The notes beneath the pieces are model-generated. The model did no database searches, was not told the DNA's origin, and saw nothing but the letters and a program-made list of their open reading frames with translations. Below are positions 16,648-26,546 of a stretch of DNA of 64,000 nucleotides, piece after piece; position 1 is the first letter of the stretch, and every line of letters starts with the position of its first letter. Both the position numbers and the translations under genes were made by a program. Source of the DNA: Fodinibius sp. Rm-B-1B1-1 (GTDB lineage Bacteria > Bacteroidota > Rhodothermia > Balneolales > Balneolaceae); the NCBI RefSeq assembly GCF_038594945.1, contig NZ_JBCFYD010000001.1, forward strand, positions 434,001-498,000, in the 5' to 3' direction.

Positions 16648-17889
16648 ATGAGTGAAGAAAAGCTATTTAGTTCTAAAATTGATCCTATCCCACCGCTACG
16701 TCGTGACTTGCAGATTATCCCTGTACAAGACAACGGAACCGCGCTCCTCTACTTTCATGATCAACGGGGATATACCACCCCTGATTTTGCGTTGAAGCGC
16801 GAAGCCCAACAACTTCTTTCACTGTTCGATGGTCAGAAAAGTATTAACGACTTAGAATCTCATTTGGGGAATGGGATAGGTAAAGATGATCTGCTTGATT
16901 TTATTCAACTATTGGACCAAAACCGGGTTTTGGATTCTGCCTATTTTGGAAACCATGCCGAAAAAGTCGAAGCAGATTATGAGTCAGCTGACATCCACAA
17001 ATCCGTAACTGCCGGCGGTTCGTACCCGGCTGATGCCGAGGAGTTACAACATTACTTGGACGAGGCTTTTGCCAAACATGCTGAAAATATTAGCCCTGCG
17101 AGCTCTGCCAAGGCACTTTATGCACCACACATCGATCCGCGCGTAGCTTTAGATAGTTACGTAAAAGCGTTTGCGCCCATCCGGAACTTAAAACCCAAGC
17201 GTGTGATTATTCTGGCAACTTCGCACTATGCTGGACTTTATCCCGACCTTTATCAAAATGCCCCTTTCATTCTGGTTGATAAAGACTTTAAAATGCCATT
17301 GGGAACAATTCCCCGAGATCAAGAAGCCATTGAAGAACTCCCACGTTCCGCCTCTGACTTAGGAATCTCATTCCATGATCGTGCACATCGTATGGAGCAC
17401 AGCATCGAACTGCACCTGCTCTTTTTAAGCTATCTCTGGAATCACAATTACGAAATTGTGCCTTTCGTGGTACGCGGGTTTGATGACCTGTATTACATGA
17501 AAGAGGGTCAGCTTGGAAAACAGCTGGACAACTTTTCTAACCTGCTTCAAAAACGTTTTGGAGATGATGAAGAAACCTTTTTTCTGATCAGCGGTGACCT
17601 TGCTCATTTTGGCAAAAAGTTTGGAGATGAATCACCAGCCCAAACGATGTTTGACGATGTAGAACATTTTGACAACAAGTTTTTAGACTACGGTTCTAAC
17701 AATGACCGTGAATCCATGCTCACATTAATGAAAGAGGGCTATGATCCATACCGTATTTGTGGATTTCCGCCGCTTTATACCTTTTTGCAATCCATGCCAG
17801 ACCTAAAGGGTGATATTTTAAGCTACGATCTTTGGGATGAGCGTGAACGAGACAGCGCTGTAACTTTCGGATCCATTCTTTATCAATAG
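16648..17889 (+). CDS. MEMO1/AmmeMemoRadiSam system protein B family protein
   Basis: The product is 413 aa from the ATG at 16648 (MSEEKLF). An in-frame ATG at 16618 belongs to the repeat and is unlikely to be used. Residues 1 to about 115 form an extra N-terminal region of unknown fold. The remainder is the MEMO domain: AGGSYPADAEEL, YAPHIDPRVALDSYVKAF, VIILATSHYAGLY, HRMEHSIELHLLFL and ISGDLAHFGKKFGD, with the conserved His/Asp residues that form a metal site related to class III extradiol dioxygenases. No AMMECR1 or radical-SAM partner is in view. The biochemical role of bacterial MEMO proteins is unresolved. Confidence 0.9.
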   Translation: MSEEKLFSSKIDPIPPLRRDLQIIPVQDNGTALLYFHDQRGYTTPDFALKREAQQLLSLFDGQKSINDLESHLGNGIGKDDLLDFIQLLDQNRVLDSAYFGNHAEKVEADYESADIHKSVTAGGSYPADAEELQHYLDEAFAKHAENISPASSAKALYAPHIDPRVALDSYVKAFAPIRNLKPKRVIILATSHYAGLYPDLYQNAPFILVDKDFKMPLGTIPRDQEAIEELPRSASDLGISFHDRAHRMEHSIELHLLFLSYLWNHNYEIVPFVVRGFDDLYYMKEGQLGKQLDNFSNLLQKRFGDDEETFFLISGDLAHFGKKFGDESPAQTMFDDVEHFDNKFLDYGSNNDRESMLTLMKEGYDPYRICGFPPLYTFLQSMPDLKGDILSYDLWDERERDSAVTFGSILYQ

Positions 17890-17984
17890 AGCACAGCTTC
17901 TACGGATGCAGCTAATAAGCACCGATAGTAAAATCATCCCTTTTCGCTGTGAGAATCCGCCTAATCGGTGTCACCTGCGGTCTA

Positions 17985-18320
17985 TTAATCCACTATTTCC
18001 ATTTTTTCAGCAAAGTAAGACGTAAAGTCCCGCATATCTTCGGCCATACCTTCTTCTTCGGTAGAATTCTCTAAGGTATCAGCCATAGTTACCAATGTTT
18101 GATGAAAGAAAATTTTCATTTCTTCTTTCGTCATTTCTTTTGTCCACAGATCCAATCGCAGCGTATCCTGCTGTTCAGGATCCCACATCGATAACAACAT
18201 TGCCTTGCAGTTGGCAATGCCTTCGCCTTCTTTATCAGTGGCATTCCAATCTATTTTTTCGGGGACGTTATTATCGTCGAGTTCTACAGTAATGCTAATT
18301 TCTTTCTTGTTATCAGCCAT
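17985..18320 (-). CDS. gldC: Gliding-motility-associated protein GldC
   Basis: The product is 111 aa. The whole chain matches GldC: an N-terminal strand (KEISITVELDDNNVPEKIDWNA), then CKAMLLSMWDPEQQDTLRLDLWTKEM and MKIFFHQTLVTMADT. GldC is a small cytoplasmic protein confined to the Bacteroidota and relatives. It often occurs in species without visible gliding, so it does not by itself show motility. No other gld gene is in the window. It is convergent with the MEMO gene. Confidence 0.9.
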   Translation of the reverse strand: MADNKKEISITVELDDNNVPEKIDWNATDKEGEGIANCKAMLLSMWDPEQQDTLRLDLWTKEMTKEEMKIFFHQTLVTMADTLENSTEEEGMAEDMRDFTSYFAEKMEIVD

Positions 18321-18403
18321 AAATCAACTACCTTTTTTAGATCCTGATTCCGAAAACTTTCGGGGCAGGGTAACACATTAATTTCATTTCCATTCTCAAA
18401 TAA

Positions 18404-18435
18404 AAAAGCCTCATCCATCGCAAAATGAATGAGGC
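18404..18435 (-). terminator. Intrinsic terminator of ahcY
   Basis: A stem pairs GCCTCAT-CAT (18435-18425) with ATG-ATGAGGC (18418-18408) around a short loop. It is followed on the minus strand by TTTTTT. It lies 25 bp beyond the ahcY stop codon. Confidence 0.82.
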
Positions 18436-18460
18436 CAAAATTACAAACTGCTATCGAAAA

Positions 18461-19774
18461 TTAATAGCGATAATGGTCAGGCTTATACGGTCCCTCTTTG
18501 GGAACGTCAATATATTCAGCCTGCTCATCAGAAAGCTCATCAAGCTCCACACCAATTTTCTTAAGGTGCAGACGTGCGACCTTTTCATCCAGATCTTTAG
18601 GAAGTACACTTACTTCCAGATTGAAATCTTCTGGACGATTCCAGAGTGCAATCTGTGCTAATGTCTGGTTGGTAAAACTGTTCGACATCACAAAAGAAGG
18701 ATGTCCTGTAGCATTACCAAGATTCATCAGACGACCTTCCGAAAGGAGAATAATTTCCTTACCGTTTTCGTTGAGCTTAAATAAGTCAACTTGCGGCTTG
18801 ATGTTGTCGCGCTCAGCATTCTCTTTCAACCAAGCTACATCAATCTCGTTATCAAAGTGACCGATATTTCCGACAATCGTCTTATCCTTCATATTCTTGA
18901 AGTGACGTTCGGTAATAATGTCTTTGTTACCCGTTGCCGTAACAACGATATCTGCTTCTTTAACAGCATCATCCATCTTCATGACTTCGTAACCTTCCAT
19001 TGCAGCTTGAAGTGCACAGATAGGATCGATCTCGGTAACAATTACGCGGGCACCTGCGCCTCGAAGCGAAGCAGCAGAACCTTTTCCGACATCACCATAA
19101 CCAGCAACAACAGCAACCTTTCCAGCAAGCATAATATCAGTCGCACGCTTAACCGCATCCACACAAGACTCGCGGCAACCGTACTTATTATCAAATTTCG
19201 ATTTGGTTACCGAATCATTAACGTTAATTGCAGGAGCACCAAGAGTGCCATTTTTCGCCATTTTATACAGGCGATTTACACCAGTCGTAGTTTCCTCAGA
19301 AATTCCGTTAATGCCGTCAAGCAGCTCAGGATAATCTTCGTGAACCAACTTCGTAAGATCCCCACCATCATCGAGAATCATATTCAACGGTTCGCCATCT
19401 TCAAAGAAAAGTGTCTGCTCAATACACCACCAAAACTCTTCCTCATTCATTCCTTTCCAGGCATACACCGGAATATCCTGATCAGCAATAGCGGCTGCAG
19501 CATGATCTTGTGTTGAAAAGATGTTGCAAGAAGACCACTGTACCTCGGCCCCCAACTCAACAAGCGTTTCAATAAGTACTGCTGTTTGTACCGTCATATG
19601 CAGGCAACCCGCAATACGAGCCCCCTTCAACGGTTGTTCTTCCGCATACTCTTCGCGGAGCGCCATCAAGCCAGGCATCTCTGCCTCAGCCAAACGAATC
19701 TCTTTTCGGCCAAACTCAGCCAAACCAATATCCTTAACCTTGTAAGGAAGTTTCTCTTTTACCTTCTGTGCCAT
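18461..19774 (-). CDS. ahcY: Adenosylhomocysteinase
   Basis: The product is 437 aa, standard length. It hydrolyses S-adenosylhomocysteine to adenosine and homocysteine in the methyl cycle, with bound NAD+. Landmarks are [57 protein letters not shown] with the catalytic lysine, the NAD-binding [21 protein letters not shown], and the conserved C-terminal KPDHYRY. No SAH riboswitch motif was seen in the short upstream gap. It is monocistronic. Confidence 0.98.
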   Translation of the reverse strand: MAQKVKEKLPYKVKDIGLAEFGRKEIRLAEAEMPGLMALREEYAEEQPLKGARIAGCLHMTVQTAVLIETLVELGAEVQWSSCNIFSTQDHAAAAIADQDIPVYAWKGMNEEEFWWCIEQTLFFEDGEPLNMILDDGGDLTKLVHEDYPELLDGINGISEETTTGVNRLYKMAKNGTLGAPAINVNDSVTKSKFDNKYGCRESCVDAVKRATDIMLAGKVAVVAGYGDVGKGSAASLRGAGARVIVTEIDPICALQAAMEGYEVMKMDDAVKEADIVVTATGNKDIITERHFKNMKDKTIVGNIGHFDNEIDVAWLKENAERDNIKPQVDLFKLNENGKEIILLSEGRLMNLGNATGHPSFVMSNSFTNQTLAQIALWNRPEDFNLEVSVLPKDLDEKVARLHLKKIGVELDELSDEQAEYIDVPKEGPYKPDHYRY

Positions 19775-19874
19775 GAATGTTAATCCTTAATTTCCGTTTT
19801 GTGAAAGTCGTTAAAAATACAAGTTTTATGCGTAGTACTCAACAGTATTACTATAAAATAGATTCAAACAAAAA

Positions 19875-20450
19875 CTACATCTTCTTATGTTCCTCAATAA
19901 TCTTTTTAAGTTTCTCATAATCACCCTGCGGACCTGAGGTTCCCATCGACTTTTCGATAAAATTTCCAGCTGTATCCACATATACCTTATATGGAATGCC
20001 TTGAACCCCTAATTTTTGATGTAAGTTATTGGAGTCCATGAGATATTCAAAGGTATAATCGTTGTTTTTAGCAAATTCTTGAGCATCCTCCCTTGTATCT
20101 GTAAACCCAGGTGTTACGGCCAGTACTACAAACCTATCGGGATATTCTTCTTGAACCTTTTGCATCGTCGGGAAACTTGCCAGGCAAGGCTTGCACCAGG
20201 TCTCCCAGAAATCAATGAGCACCACCTTACCTTCAAAATCAGATATTGACACTTCATTTCCTTCAAGATCAGTAAATGTTGCCTGCTCTACATAATCAGC
20301 ATCTGTTAGATTTTCTTTAGCTTCCGTTGTGGGATTTTCAGTTTTGTTCGTCTCAGTTTCATTATTCCCACAAGATAACATCGTTACTGCACATAAAATT
20401 ACAAGGACCCAAGATTTTCTCTTTCTCATAAAAAAGCTTTTCAAATTCAT
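19875..20450 (-). CDS. TlpA-like thioredoxin-fold lipoprotein
   Basis: The product is 191 aa. A signal peptide ends in a lipobox (TMLSCG), so the protein is likely anchored facing the periplasm. After an acidic linker comes an AhpC/TSA-TlpA thioredoxin fold with VVLIDFWETWCKPCLASFPTM (active-site WCKPC) and the cis-proline region GVQGIPYKVYVD. Such proteins reduce periplasmic disulfides, for example in cytochrome c maturation or oxidative-stress repair. An in-frame ATG seven codons in (MRKRKSWVLV) is an equally plausible start. No cytochrome biogenesis genes are adjacent. Confidence 0.92.
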   Translation of the reverse strand: MNLKSFFMRKRKSWVLVILCAVTMLSCGNNETETNKTENPTTEAKENLTDADYVEQATFTDLEGNEVSISDFEGKVVLIDFWETWCKPCLASFPTMQKVQEEYPDRFVVLAVTPGFTDTREDAQEFAKNNDYTFEYLMDSNNLHQKLGVQGIPYKVYVDTAGNFIEKSMGTSGPQGDYEKLKKIIEEHKKM

Positions 20451-20687
20451 TTTAGTAGATCGTTAACAGAATAACCAAAATAAGCATTCACGACACTTAT
20501 CTAATAATTTTCTTTACGCTCCGAAATAATTAAACAAAATAGTCCATATAGTTTCTATTTTTAGGATATAACGTTTTAAAATTAACTTTATTCGGTTTTT
20601 ATTATTTCTGGGTAAAAAAAGTACTACTCTACCTTATTTGAGAGTATATTGTATATGTAAGTCCAATACTAACATCACTTTGCGACT

Positions 20688-23600
20688 ATGACACACATAT
20701 ACAAACACTTACTCATACTGGGCTTTACCTTACTGTTTTCATATGAAGTTTCAGCCCAGTTTACAGTATCCGGTACTATTATAGATGAACGTACTGGAGA
20801 CGTACTTGTAGGGGCAAATATTTTCCATGCCGAAACAAGTAGAGGCACCACAACTGATGTTGATGGTCAATTTACCATTGAATTACCCGGCAACGAAGCG
20901 GTGCTTCGCATTAGCTATGTTGGCTATATTGCTAAAAATGTAGATGTAGATGCAAGCTCTGATAACATAACGGTAGAACTGGCACCTGATGTAGCAAACC
21001 TCGAAGAGGTTGTTGTTACCGGGCTTGCCACCACTATCCGGAGAGCTAATCTGGCCAATGCTGTCTCGTCTATCTCTTCGGATGAATTACGAGGCACGAC
21101 CCAATCCCAAACCCTAAGTTCCGACTTATACGGTAAAATACCGGGCGCTAACATCAGTGCAAACTCAGGCGCTCCCGGTGGTGGAATTTCCATGAAACTG
21201 CGTGGCGTAACAACTATCAATGGATCTTCGGAACCACTTTACATTGTAGATGGCATCTACCTGAATAATGATGCTATTCCCAATGGATCAAATGCTGTAA
21301 CTGCAGCTGCGGCCGGCGGTAGTGCATCTAACCAAGACAACGCGGTAAATCGCATTGCTGATCTTAATCCGGATGAAATCGAAAGCATAGAAGTACTCAA
21401 AGGAGCTTCTGCCGCAGCCATTTACGGGCAACGAGCATCCAGCGGGGTGGTTATCATCCAAACAAAACGAGGCAGTGTTGGACAACCTGAGTTTAGCGTT
21501 TCTCAATCGGTAGGCTTTAATACGATCATCAAAAAGCTCGGTTCACGCGACTTTACCACCGAAACAGCTGAAGCAGCATTTGGATCGACCGGACTTGCTC
21601 TCTTTAATGAGGCTCAAAGTGCAGGACGTTTCTTGGATTACGAGGAGCTCATGTATGGGCAAGAAGGAATGCTGGCTCGCACGCAAATAAGCAGCAGCTT
21701 TGGTAACGAATCTACCAGCTTTTACGTGAGCGGAAGTCTACAAGATGATGAAGGTATCATTCCCACTACGGGATATGAAAAACAGTCGATACGAGCGAAT
21801 GTGGATCACCAGTTTACAGATGACCTTTCGATTAAGGTATCTTCTAATTATATCCACTCTGAATCATTCCGAGGGCTGACCAATAACGACAACACCGGTA
21901 CCACCTTTGGTGTATCGATGGTTGCCACTCCCAATTTTATCGACTTGCGTCCTGATGAAACGGGCATATATCCGGAACATCCATTTAATTCGGCCAACCA
22001 ACTGCAAACTCGTGATCTGTTTTCAAACGGTGAATTTGTGAACCGGGTCTTAACATCAGTAGAAGTTGACTACCGGATACTCCAACGAGCAAACCAGACC
22101 TTAAACTTCCGGTTTTCCGGTGGAGTGGATCACTTTAGCCAAAACAACAAACTTATATTCCCCAGCGAATTACAGTTTGAACAAGCCAGTGGTGCCCCTG
22201 GAACGCTGATTGAAACCAATACCAGTAACCTCAACACAAATACCTCTGCTTTATTCGTGCATACCATTTCTGCTAACGAAGAGCTCACCTTCACATCACA
22301 AGCTGGATACACCTCATTCAACAACGACCAAAACCGGGTATCAAATGTTTCGAACGGTGTACTTGGCACTCAAACGAATGTTGATCAGGCCGTATCCGTA
22401 AACGTAGATCAAACGAGAATCTTCCAGCGCGACCGCGGGTTCTTTGTCCAAGAGGAGGTCAACTTTGCTGATACGTACATAGCCACCGTTGGATTACGAG
22501 GCGATAAATCAGATCGCAACGGGGATGTCAATAAAACCTACCTGTATCCAAAAGCTTCAATAGCATGGAATATCACCAACGAAAACTTCTGGTCGACTGA
22601 TGCCATTGACAATTTCAAGCTTCGCGTTGCTTATGGACAAACAGGAAACCTTTCTACGTTCGGGGCAAAATTCACTTCTTTGGCTCCCAACAATATTGGG
22701 GGATTAGGGGGTGTACTTCTTACTAATACACGCGGTGTTGATGACATCAAACCTGAACGGCAAAAAGAAATCGAAGGAGGCTTTGACATCACCCTTAAAG
22801 ATGGTGTGGCATCTCTTGAGCTAACGGTCTATCAAAAGAAGATCGAAGATATGCTCCTGCAGCGAGAGCTCGAACCTTCTACCGGGTTTAGCTTCGAAAG
22901 TTTTAATGCCGGTGAAATGCGTAACAGGGGAATTGAAGCAAGCCTAAGCCTGCTCCCCGTAAATCGGCGCAACCTCAATTGGAGTGCTAATATCAATTTC
23001 TGGAAAAACGTTTCCAAAGTTACTGACCTCCCTGTTCCCGCTTTTGATGTTGGAGGTTTTGGTACTTCGCTCGGCGTATATCGCATCGAGGAGGGACAAT
23101 CAGCCACCCAAATAGTTGGGCTCGACCCCCAAGTAGAAAATGGAAACCTTGTTACGGATGGAGACGGAAATCCCGTTATCATCCCTAAAAAGCTGGGCGA
23201 TGGTGAACCCGACTTCCAGATGTCGATGCAAAATGAATTTAAAATCTTCAGAAATGTGGATTTCTCATTCCTGCTTCACTGGAAACAAGGGGGGGATATG
23301 GTTAACCTAACCGAGCTGCTGTTTGACCTCAATGGTACCACGCCCGACTATGATGATACCGACCTTACCTTCAAAGACTATCAAAATGAAGCCGCCGGTA
23401 TTACTGATGACACTCCAAACGGTGTTAAACGACTAAACCTGTTGGGTATTAGCACTGATCAATTTATACAGGATGCTTCATATCTGCGGCTCCGTGAAAT
23501 TGGCCTATACTACAATGTCCCAAACTCGCTGCTTGAAAATATAGGCGGGGGCCTGCGTGGTATCCGACTGGGAGCATCAGCAACCAACATGTTTACCTTT

Positions 23601-23726
23601 TCTCCCTATCGAAGCTACGATCCCGAGGCTTCTAATTTTGGAAATCAACCTATTGCCCAAGGTATTGAGGTAGCTCCTTATCCCTCATCCAAGCAATATT
23701 ATTTCCACTTCAAAATCGACTTTTAA
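20688..23726 (+). CDS. SusC/RagA-family TonB-linked outer-membrane protein
   Basis: The product is 1012 aa and complete. A signal peptide (residues 1-24, ending EVSAQ) precedes a CarboxypepD_reg-like domain (VSGTIIDERTGDVLVGANIF, to about residue 105). A plug domain follows (EPLYIVDGIYLNN; IEVLKGASAAAIYGQRASSGVVIIQTK), then a 22-strand barrel ending in the aromatic SKQYYFHFKIDF that fits outer-membrane insertion. With the adjacent SusD-like lipoprotein it should form a nutrient-import complex. The SusD gene starts 20 bp after this stop. The substrate is unknown, and no glycoside hydrolase or peptidase is adjacent. Confidence 0.97.
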   Translation: MTHIYKHLLILGFTLLFSYEVSAQFTVSGTIIDERTGDVLVGANIFHAETSRGTTTDVDGQFTIELPGNEAVLRISYVGYIAKNVDVDASSDNITVELAPDVANLEEVVVTGLATTIRRANLANAVSSISSDELRGTTQSQTLSSDLYGKIPGANISANSGAPGGGISMKLRGVTTINGSSEPLYIVDGIYLNNDAIPNGSNAVTAAAAGGSASNQDNAVNRIADLNPDEIESIEVLKGASAAAIYGQRASSGVVIIQTKRGSVGQPEFSVSQSVGFNTIIKKLGSRDFTTETAEAAFGSTGLALFNEAQSAGRFLDYEELMYGQEGMLARTQISSSFGNESTSFYVSGSLQDDEGIIPTTGYEKQSIRANVDHQFTDDLSIKVSSNYIHSESFRGLTNNDNTGTTFGVSMVATPNFIDLRPDETGIYPEHPFNSANQLQTRDLFSNGEFVNRVLTSVEVDYRILQRANQTLNFRFSGGVDHFSQNNKLIFPSELQFEQASGAPGTLIETNTSNLNTNTSALFVHTISANEELTFTSQAGYTSFNNDQNRVSNVSNGVLGTQTNVDQAVSVNVDQTRIFQRDRGFFVQEEVNFADTYIATVGLRGDKSDRNGDVNKTYLYPKASIAWNITNENFWSTDAIDNFKLRVAYGQTGNLSTFGAKFTSLAPNNIGGLGGVLLTNTRGVDDIKPERQKEIEGGFDITLKDGVASLELTVYQKKIEDMLLQRELEPSTGFSFESFNAGEMRNRGIEASLSLLPVNRRNLNWSANINFWKNVSKVTDLPVPAFDVGGFGTSLGVYRIEEGQSATQIVGLDPQVENGNLVTDGDGNPVIIPKKLGDGEPDFQMSMQNEFKIFRNVDFSFLLHWKQGGDMVNLTELLFDLNGTTPDYDDTDLTFKDYQNEAAGITDDTPNGVKRLNLLGISTDQFIQDASYLRLREIGLYYNVPNSLLENIGGGLRGIRLGASATNMFTFSPYRSYDPEASNFGNQPIAQGIEVAPYPSSKQYYFHFKIDF

Positions 23727-23746
23727 CCTTGCAAGGTATCTTAATT

Positions 23747-25120
23747 ATGAAACGATCAAATAAACTACTTTCAAAGATTGTACTACTTAGTACCATTTTG
23801 ATGGTTTGGGGGATGGGATGCAATGTCGTAGATATTGACGACCGTCCGGACCCCAATAATTCGGAACTGCAAAACATTCTCGATAATCCATCACGATCGG
23901 ATATTAGCACCCTCGTTTCCGGAACCGAAGCAGGGTTACGTACCGAACTCCGCATCTATCATATCAACGTTGGTATGATAGGACGGGAGATGTACCGCTT
24001 CCTTTCTGCCGAACCCCGCAATACCGGTGATTTACTCGGCAAAGGGAATGCACAGCTGGATGCTGGATCATTCTATATAACGCGAACCTGGGCTTCGTTT
24101 TATCGCGTTATTCGCAATGCTAATATTACCATCCAAGCTGCAACCACGCTCAACGACAATGGCATATATTCGGACGAAGAACTCAACGGTACGCTGGGGT
24201 ATGCACGAACCATGAAGGCCTATCAATACCTGATGGCACTAACACAAACTAACGAAAATGGTATCCGGCAACAGTTAGAAGAGGATATCTTTAACACCGG
24301 CGATTTGCTTAGCACGGCAAATTCGTATCAGCTTATTGCTGACTTACTGGACGAAGCCGCCACAAATCTCACCAATGCTGGCTCAACCTTCCCATTCAAT
24401 CTTTCCAGTGGATTTGACGGGTTAAATACTCCGGAAACCTTCCGGCAATTCAACCGCGCCCTGCGTGCTCGTGTTGAAGTATATCGCTCACAGCCCGACT
24501 GGAATGCCGTGCTCACTAACTACTTGCCTGAATCGTTTATTGATGAAACGGCAGATTTAGAATTTGGAGCCTATCACGTATTCTCAACGGCTACCAACGA
24601 TCTGCTCAACCCGGTTTTTGCAGATCCACAAGCAGGCTCTGGCGACAGTTGGGTAGCCCACAACTCCTGGGTTGAAGATGCCGAAGCTGGTGATCTGCGT
24701 ATCGACCAAAAAGTACAGCTTAGAGATGAACCAGCTTCACTTGATGGGCTTACCAGCGATTACGGATTATTTGTATATCAATCCCAAACCGCTCCCATGC
24801 CTATCCTTCGTAATGCAGAACTCCTGCTTATTCGAGCTGAAGCTCTTGCACAACGCAATAATATTGGCGACCTCGATGCGGCGGAAGATGATCTCAATGT
24901 CATTCGCAATGCAGCCGGACTTGCTGACTTTAACCGGGGCACTGGAGGCCAGGCTGAAGTTATCGACGAGATGCTTAACCAACGTCGATATGAACTATTC
25001 TTCGAAGGGCACCGCTGGGTTGATATGCGTCGGTATGATCGACTGGATGAACTCCCCATCGACCGCCCCGAAGATAATGTGTGGAGCTCATTCCCTATTC
25101 CCGAGAATGAAAATTTATAA
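23747..25120 (+). CDS. SusD/RagB-family nutrient-binding lipoprotein
   Basis: The product is 457 aa from the ATG at 23747 (MKRSNKLL); a TTG at 23729 would add six residues. The lipobox is MGMGC. The chain is rich in TPR-like helices and ends with the family motif RRYELFFEGHRWVDMRRYDRL, common to SusD proteins, followed by a short FPIPENEN tail. It acts as the surface lid that captures ligand for the upstream SusC channel. It is the last gene of the operon, with a strong terminator 20 bp downstream. Confidence 0.95.
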   Translation: MKRSNKLLSKIVLLSTILMVWGMGCNVVDIDDRPDPNNSELQNILDNPSRSDISTLVSGTEAGLRTELRIYHINVGMIGREMYRFLSAEPRNTGDLLGKGNAQLDAGSFYITRTWASFYRVIRNANITIQAATTLNDNGIYSDEELNGTLGYARTMKAYQYLMALTQTNENGIRQQLEEDIFNTGDLLSTANSYQLIADLLDEAATNLTNAGSTFPFNLSSGFDGLNTPETFRQFNRALRARVEVYRSQPDWNAVLTNYLPESFIDETADLEFGAYHVFSTATNDLLNPVFADPQAGSGDSWVAHNSWVEDAEAGDLRIDQKVQLRDEPASLDGLTSDYGLFVYQSQTAPMPILRNAELLLIRAEALAQRNNIGDLDAAEDDLNVIRNAAGLADFNRGTGGQAEVIDEMLNQRRYELFFEGHRWVDMRRYDRLDELPIDRPEDNVWSSFPIPENENL

Positions 25121-25136
25121 ACACAGAAGTTTTACA

Positions 25137-25172
25137 AGTAAAAAGGCCCCGGACCAATCGGGGCCTTTTTTA
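25137..25172 (+). terminator. Intrinsic terminator of the susCD operon
   Basis: The hairpin AAAAGGCCCC(GGACCAATC)GGGGCCTTTT has a GC-rich stem followed by further T residues, 20 bp after the SusD stop. Confidence 0.92.
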
Positions 25173-25238
25173 TTTATCTCCATCCTTCGTTTTTGTATTT
25201 TAGGCGACTAATTTTAGGGATGAACAAACTTTTAGCTC

Positions 25239-26444
25239 ATGTCAACATACGATTTCATCATTGTGGGGGCCGGTATCGTTGGGCTTTCTACTGCTTTTAA
25301 ACTCTCTGAATCCTACCCTGACTTAGACATTCTGGTACTCGAAAAGGAAAATGAAGTAGCCGCCCATCAGACCGGAAATAACTCCGGTGTTATTCACTCC
25401 GGCATCTATTACAAACCCAACAGCTACCGGGCTAAAAATTGTGTCGACGGACGGCATCAATTGGTGGACTTTTGCGAACAGCATAAGGTCGATTACGAAA
25501 TCTGTGGAAAAGTCATTGTCGCTACCGAAGAAGAAGATATTCCGAGGCTGGATACTATTTTTGAAACAGGACAGATCAATGAAATCGAAGGCATTAAAAA
25601 AATTGATCCCCAGGAAGTTGTTGAAATTGAGCCCTATGTAACAAATAGCGTAAAAGGTATTCACGTGCCGTGCTCAGGCATTGTTGATTATGTGGGCGTC
25701 TGTAAAAAGCTGCGTCAACTTATCGAACAAAAGGGAAATCGCGTGGCATGCGGACAGGAGGTCACAAATATCAACCAAGAGAACAGCGCCCTTTCTGTTA
25801 AAACAACAACGGACTCTTTTTCCGGTCAACATTTAATTAATTGTGCAGGACTGTATAGTGATCACGTTGCTAAATCTGCAGGCGTTCATCCTAACATCCA
25901 AATTGTCCCTTTCCGCGGTGAGTATTATGAGCTCAAGCCAGAAGTCCAACACTTTGTTAACGGATTAATTTATCCCATGCCCAATCCAGCTTTCCCATTC
26001 CTGGGCGTTCATTTTACCAAAATGGTTCGAGGAGCTGTGGAATGTGGCCCCAATGCCGTTTTTGCTTTCAAACGCGAAGGCTACGATAAGCTCTCTTTTG
26101 ATATGGAAGAAACCATCGAAACACTCAACTTTCCAGGCTTTTATAATTTAGCTCGCAAATATTGGAAAATGGGACTGGATGAGTGGTATCGATCCTTTTC
26201 AAAACGGGCATTTGTCAAAGGACTTCAAAAGTTAATTCCCTCTATCCGACCTAAACACTTAAAACCTTCGCCATCGGGCGTTCGAGCCATGGCCCTAAAA
26301 CCGAATGGTGAAATTCTGGACGACTTCCAGTTTGAAGTCACTCAGAATGAAATCCACGTACTCAATGCTCCGAGTCCTGCTGCAACGGCCGGATTAGCCA
26401 TCGGCGACGAAATTCTGAAACGTGCTGAAAAAGCATTTATGTAG
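25239..26444 (+). CDS. lhgO: L-2-hydroxyglutarate oxidase
   Basis: The product is 401 aa. The N-terminal FAD-binding Rossmann motif is DFIIVGAGIVGLSTAFKL. Characteristic LhgO motifs follow: HQTGNNSGVIHSGIYYKPNS, VPCSGIVDYVGV, VPFRGEYYEL and HVLNAPSPAATAGLAIGDEI. The enzyme oxidises L-2-hydroxyglutarate to 2-oxoglutarate and is membrane-associated in E. coli. The next gene on the same strand, 102 bp on, encodes a D-2-hydroxyacid-type dehydrogenase, so the pair may handle both enantiomers of a metabolic by-product. Confidence 0.94.
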   Translation: MSTYDFIIVGAGIVGLSTAFKLSESYPDLDILVLEKENEVAAHQTGNNSGVIHSGIYYKPNSYRAKNCVDGRHQLVDFCEQHKVDYEICGKVIVATEEEDIPRLDTIFETGQINEIEGIKKIDPQEVVEIEPYVTNSVKGIHVPCSGIVDYVGVCKKLRQLIEQKGNRVACGQEVTNINQENSALSVKTTTDSFSGQHLINCAGLYSDHVAKSAGVHPNIQIVPFRGEYYELKPEVQHFVNGLIYPMPNPAFPFLGVHFTKMVRGAVECGPNAVFAFKREGYDKLSFDMEETIETLNFPGFYNLARKYWKMGLDEWYRSFSKRAFVKGLQKLIPSIRPKHLKPSPSGVRAMALKPNGEILDDFQFEVTQNEIHVLNAPSPAATAGLAIGDEILKRAEKAFM

Positions 26445-26546
26445 GTAAAAGCATACTAATTATCTAAATCCTGAGGGTTGTGGAACCCTTCCCGATTTGT
26501 ATTCTAACCTTGCAAAGGCATTTAAATATTGGTATATCTCCTCCCT

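Noticed and set aside
19775-19874. SAH or SAM riboswitch before ahcY
   Set aside because: The short AT-rich leader shows none of the conserved aptamer segments.
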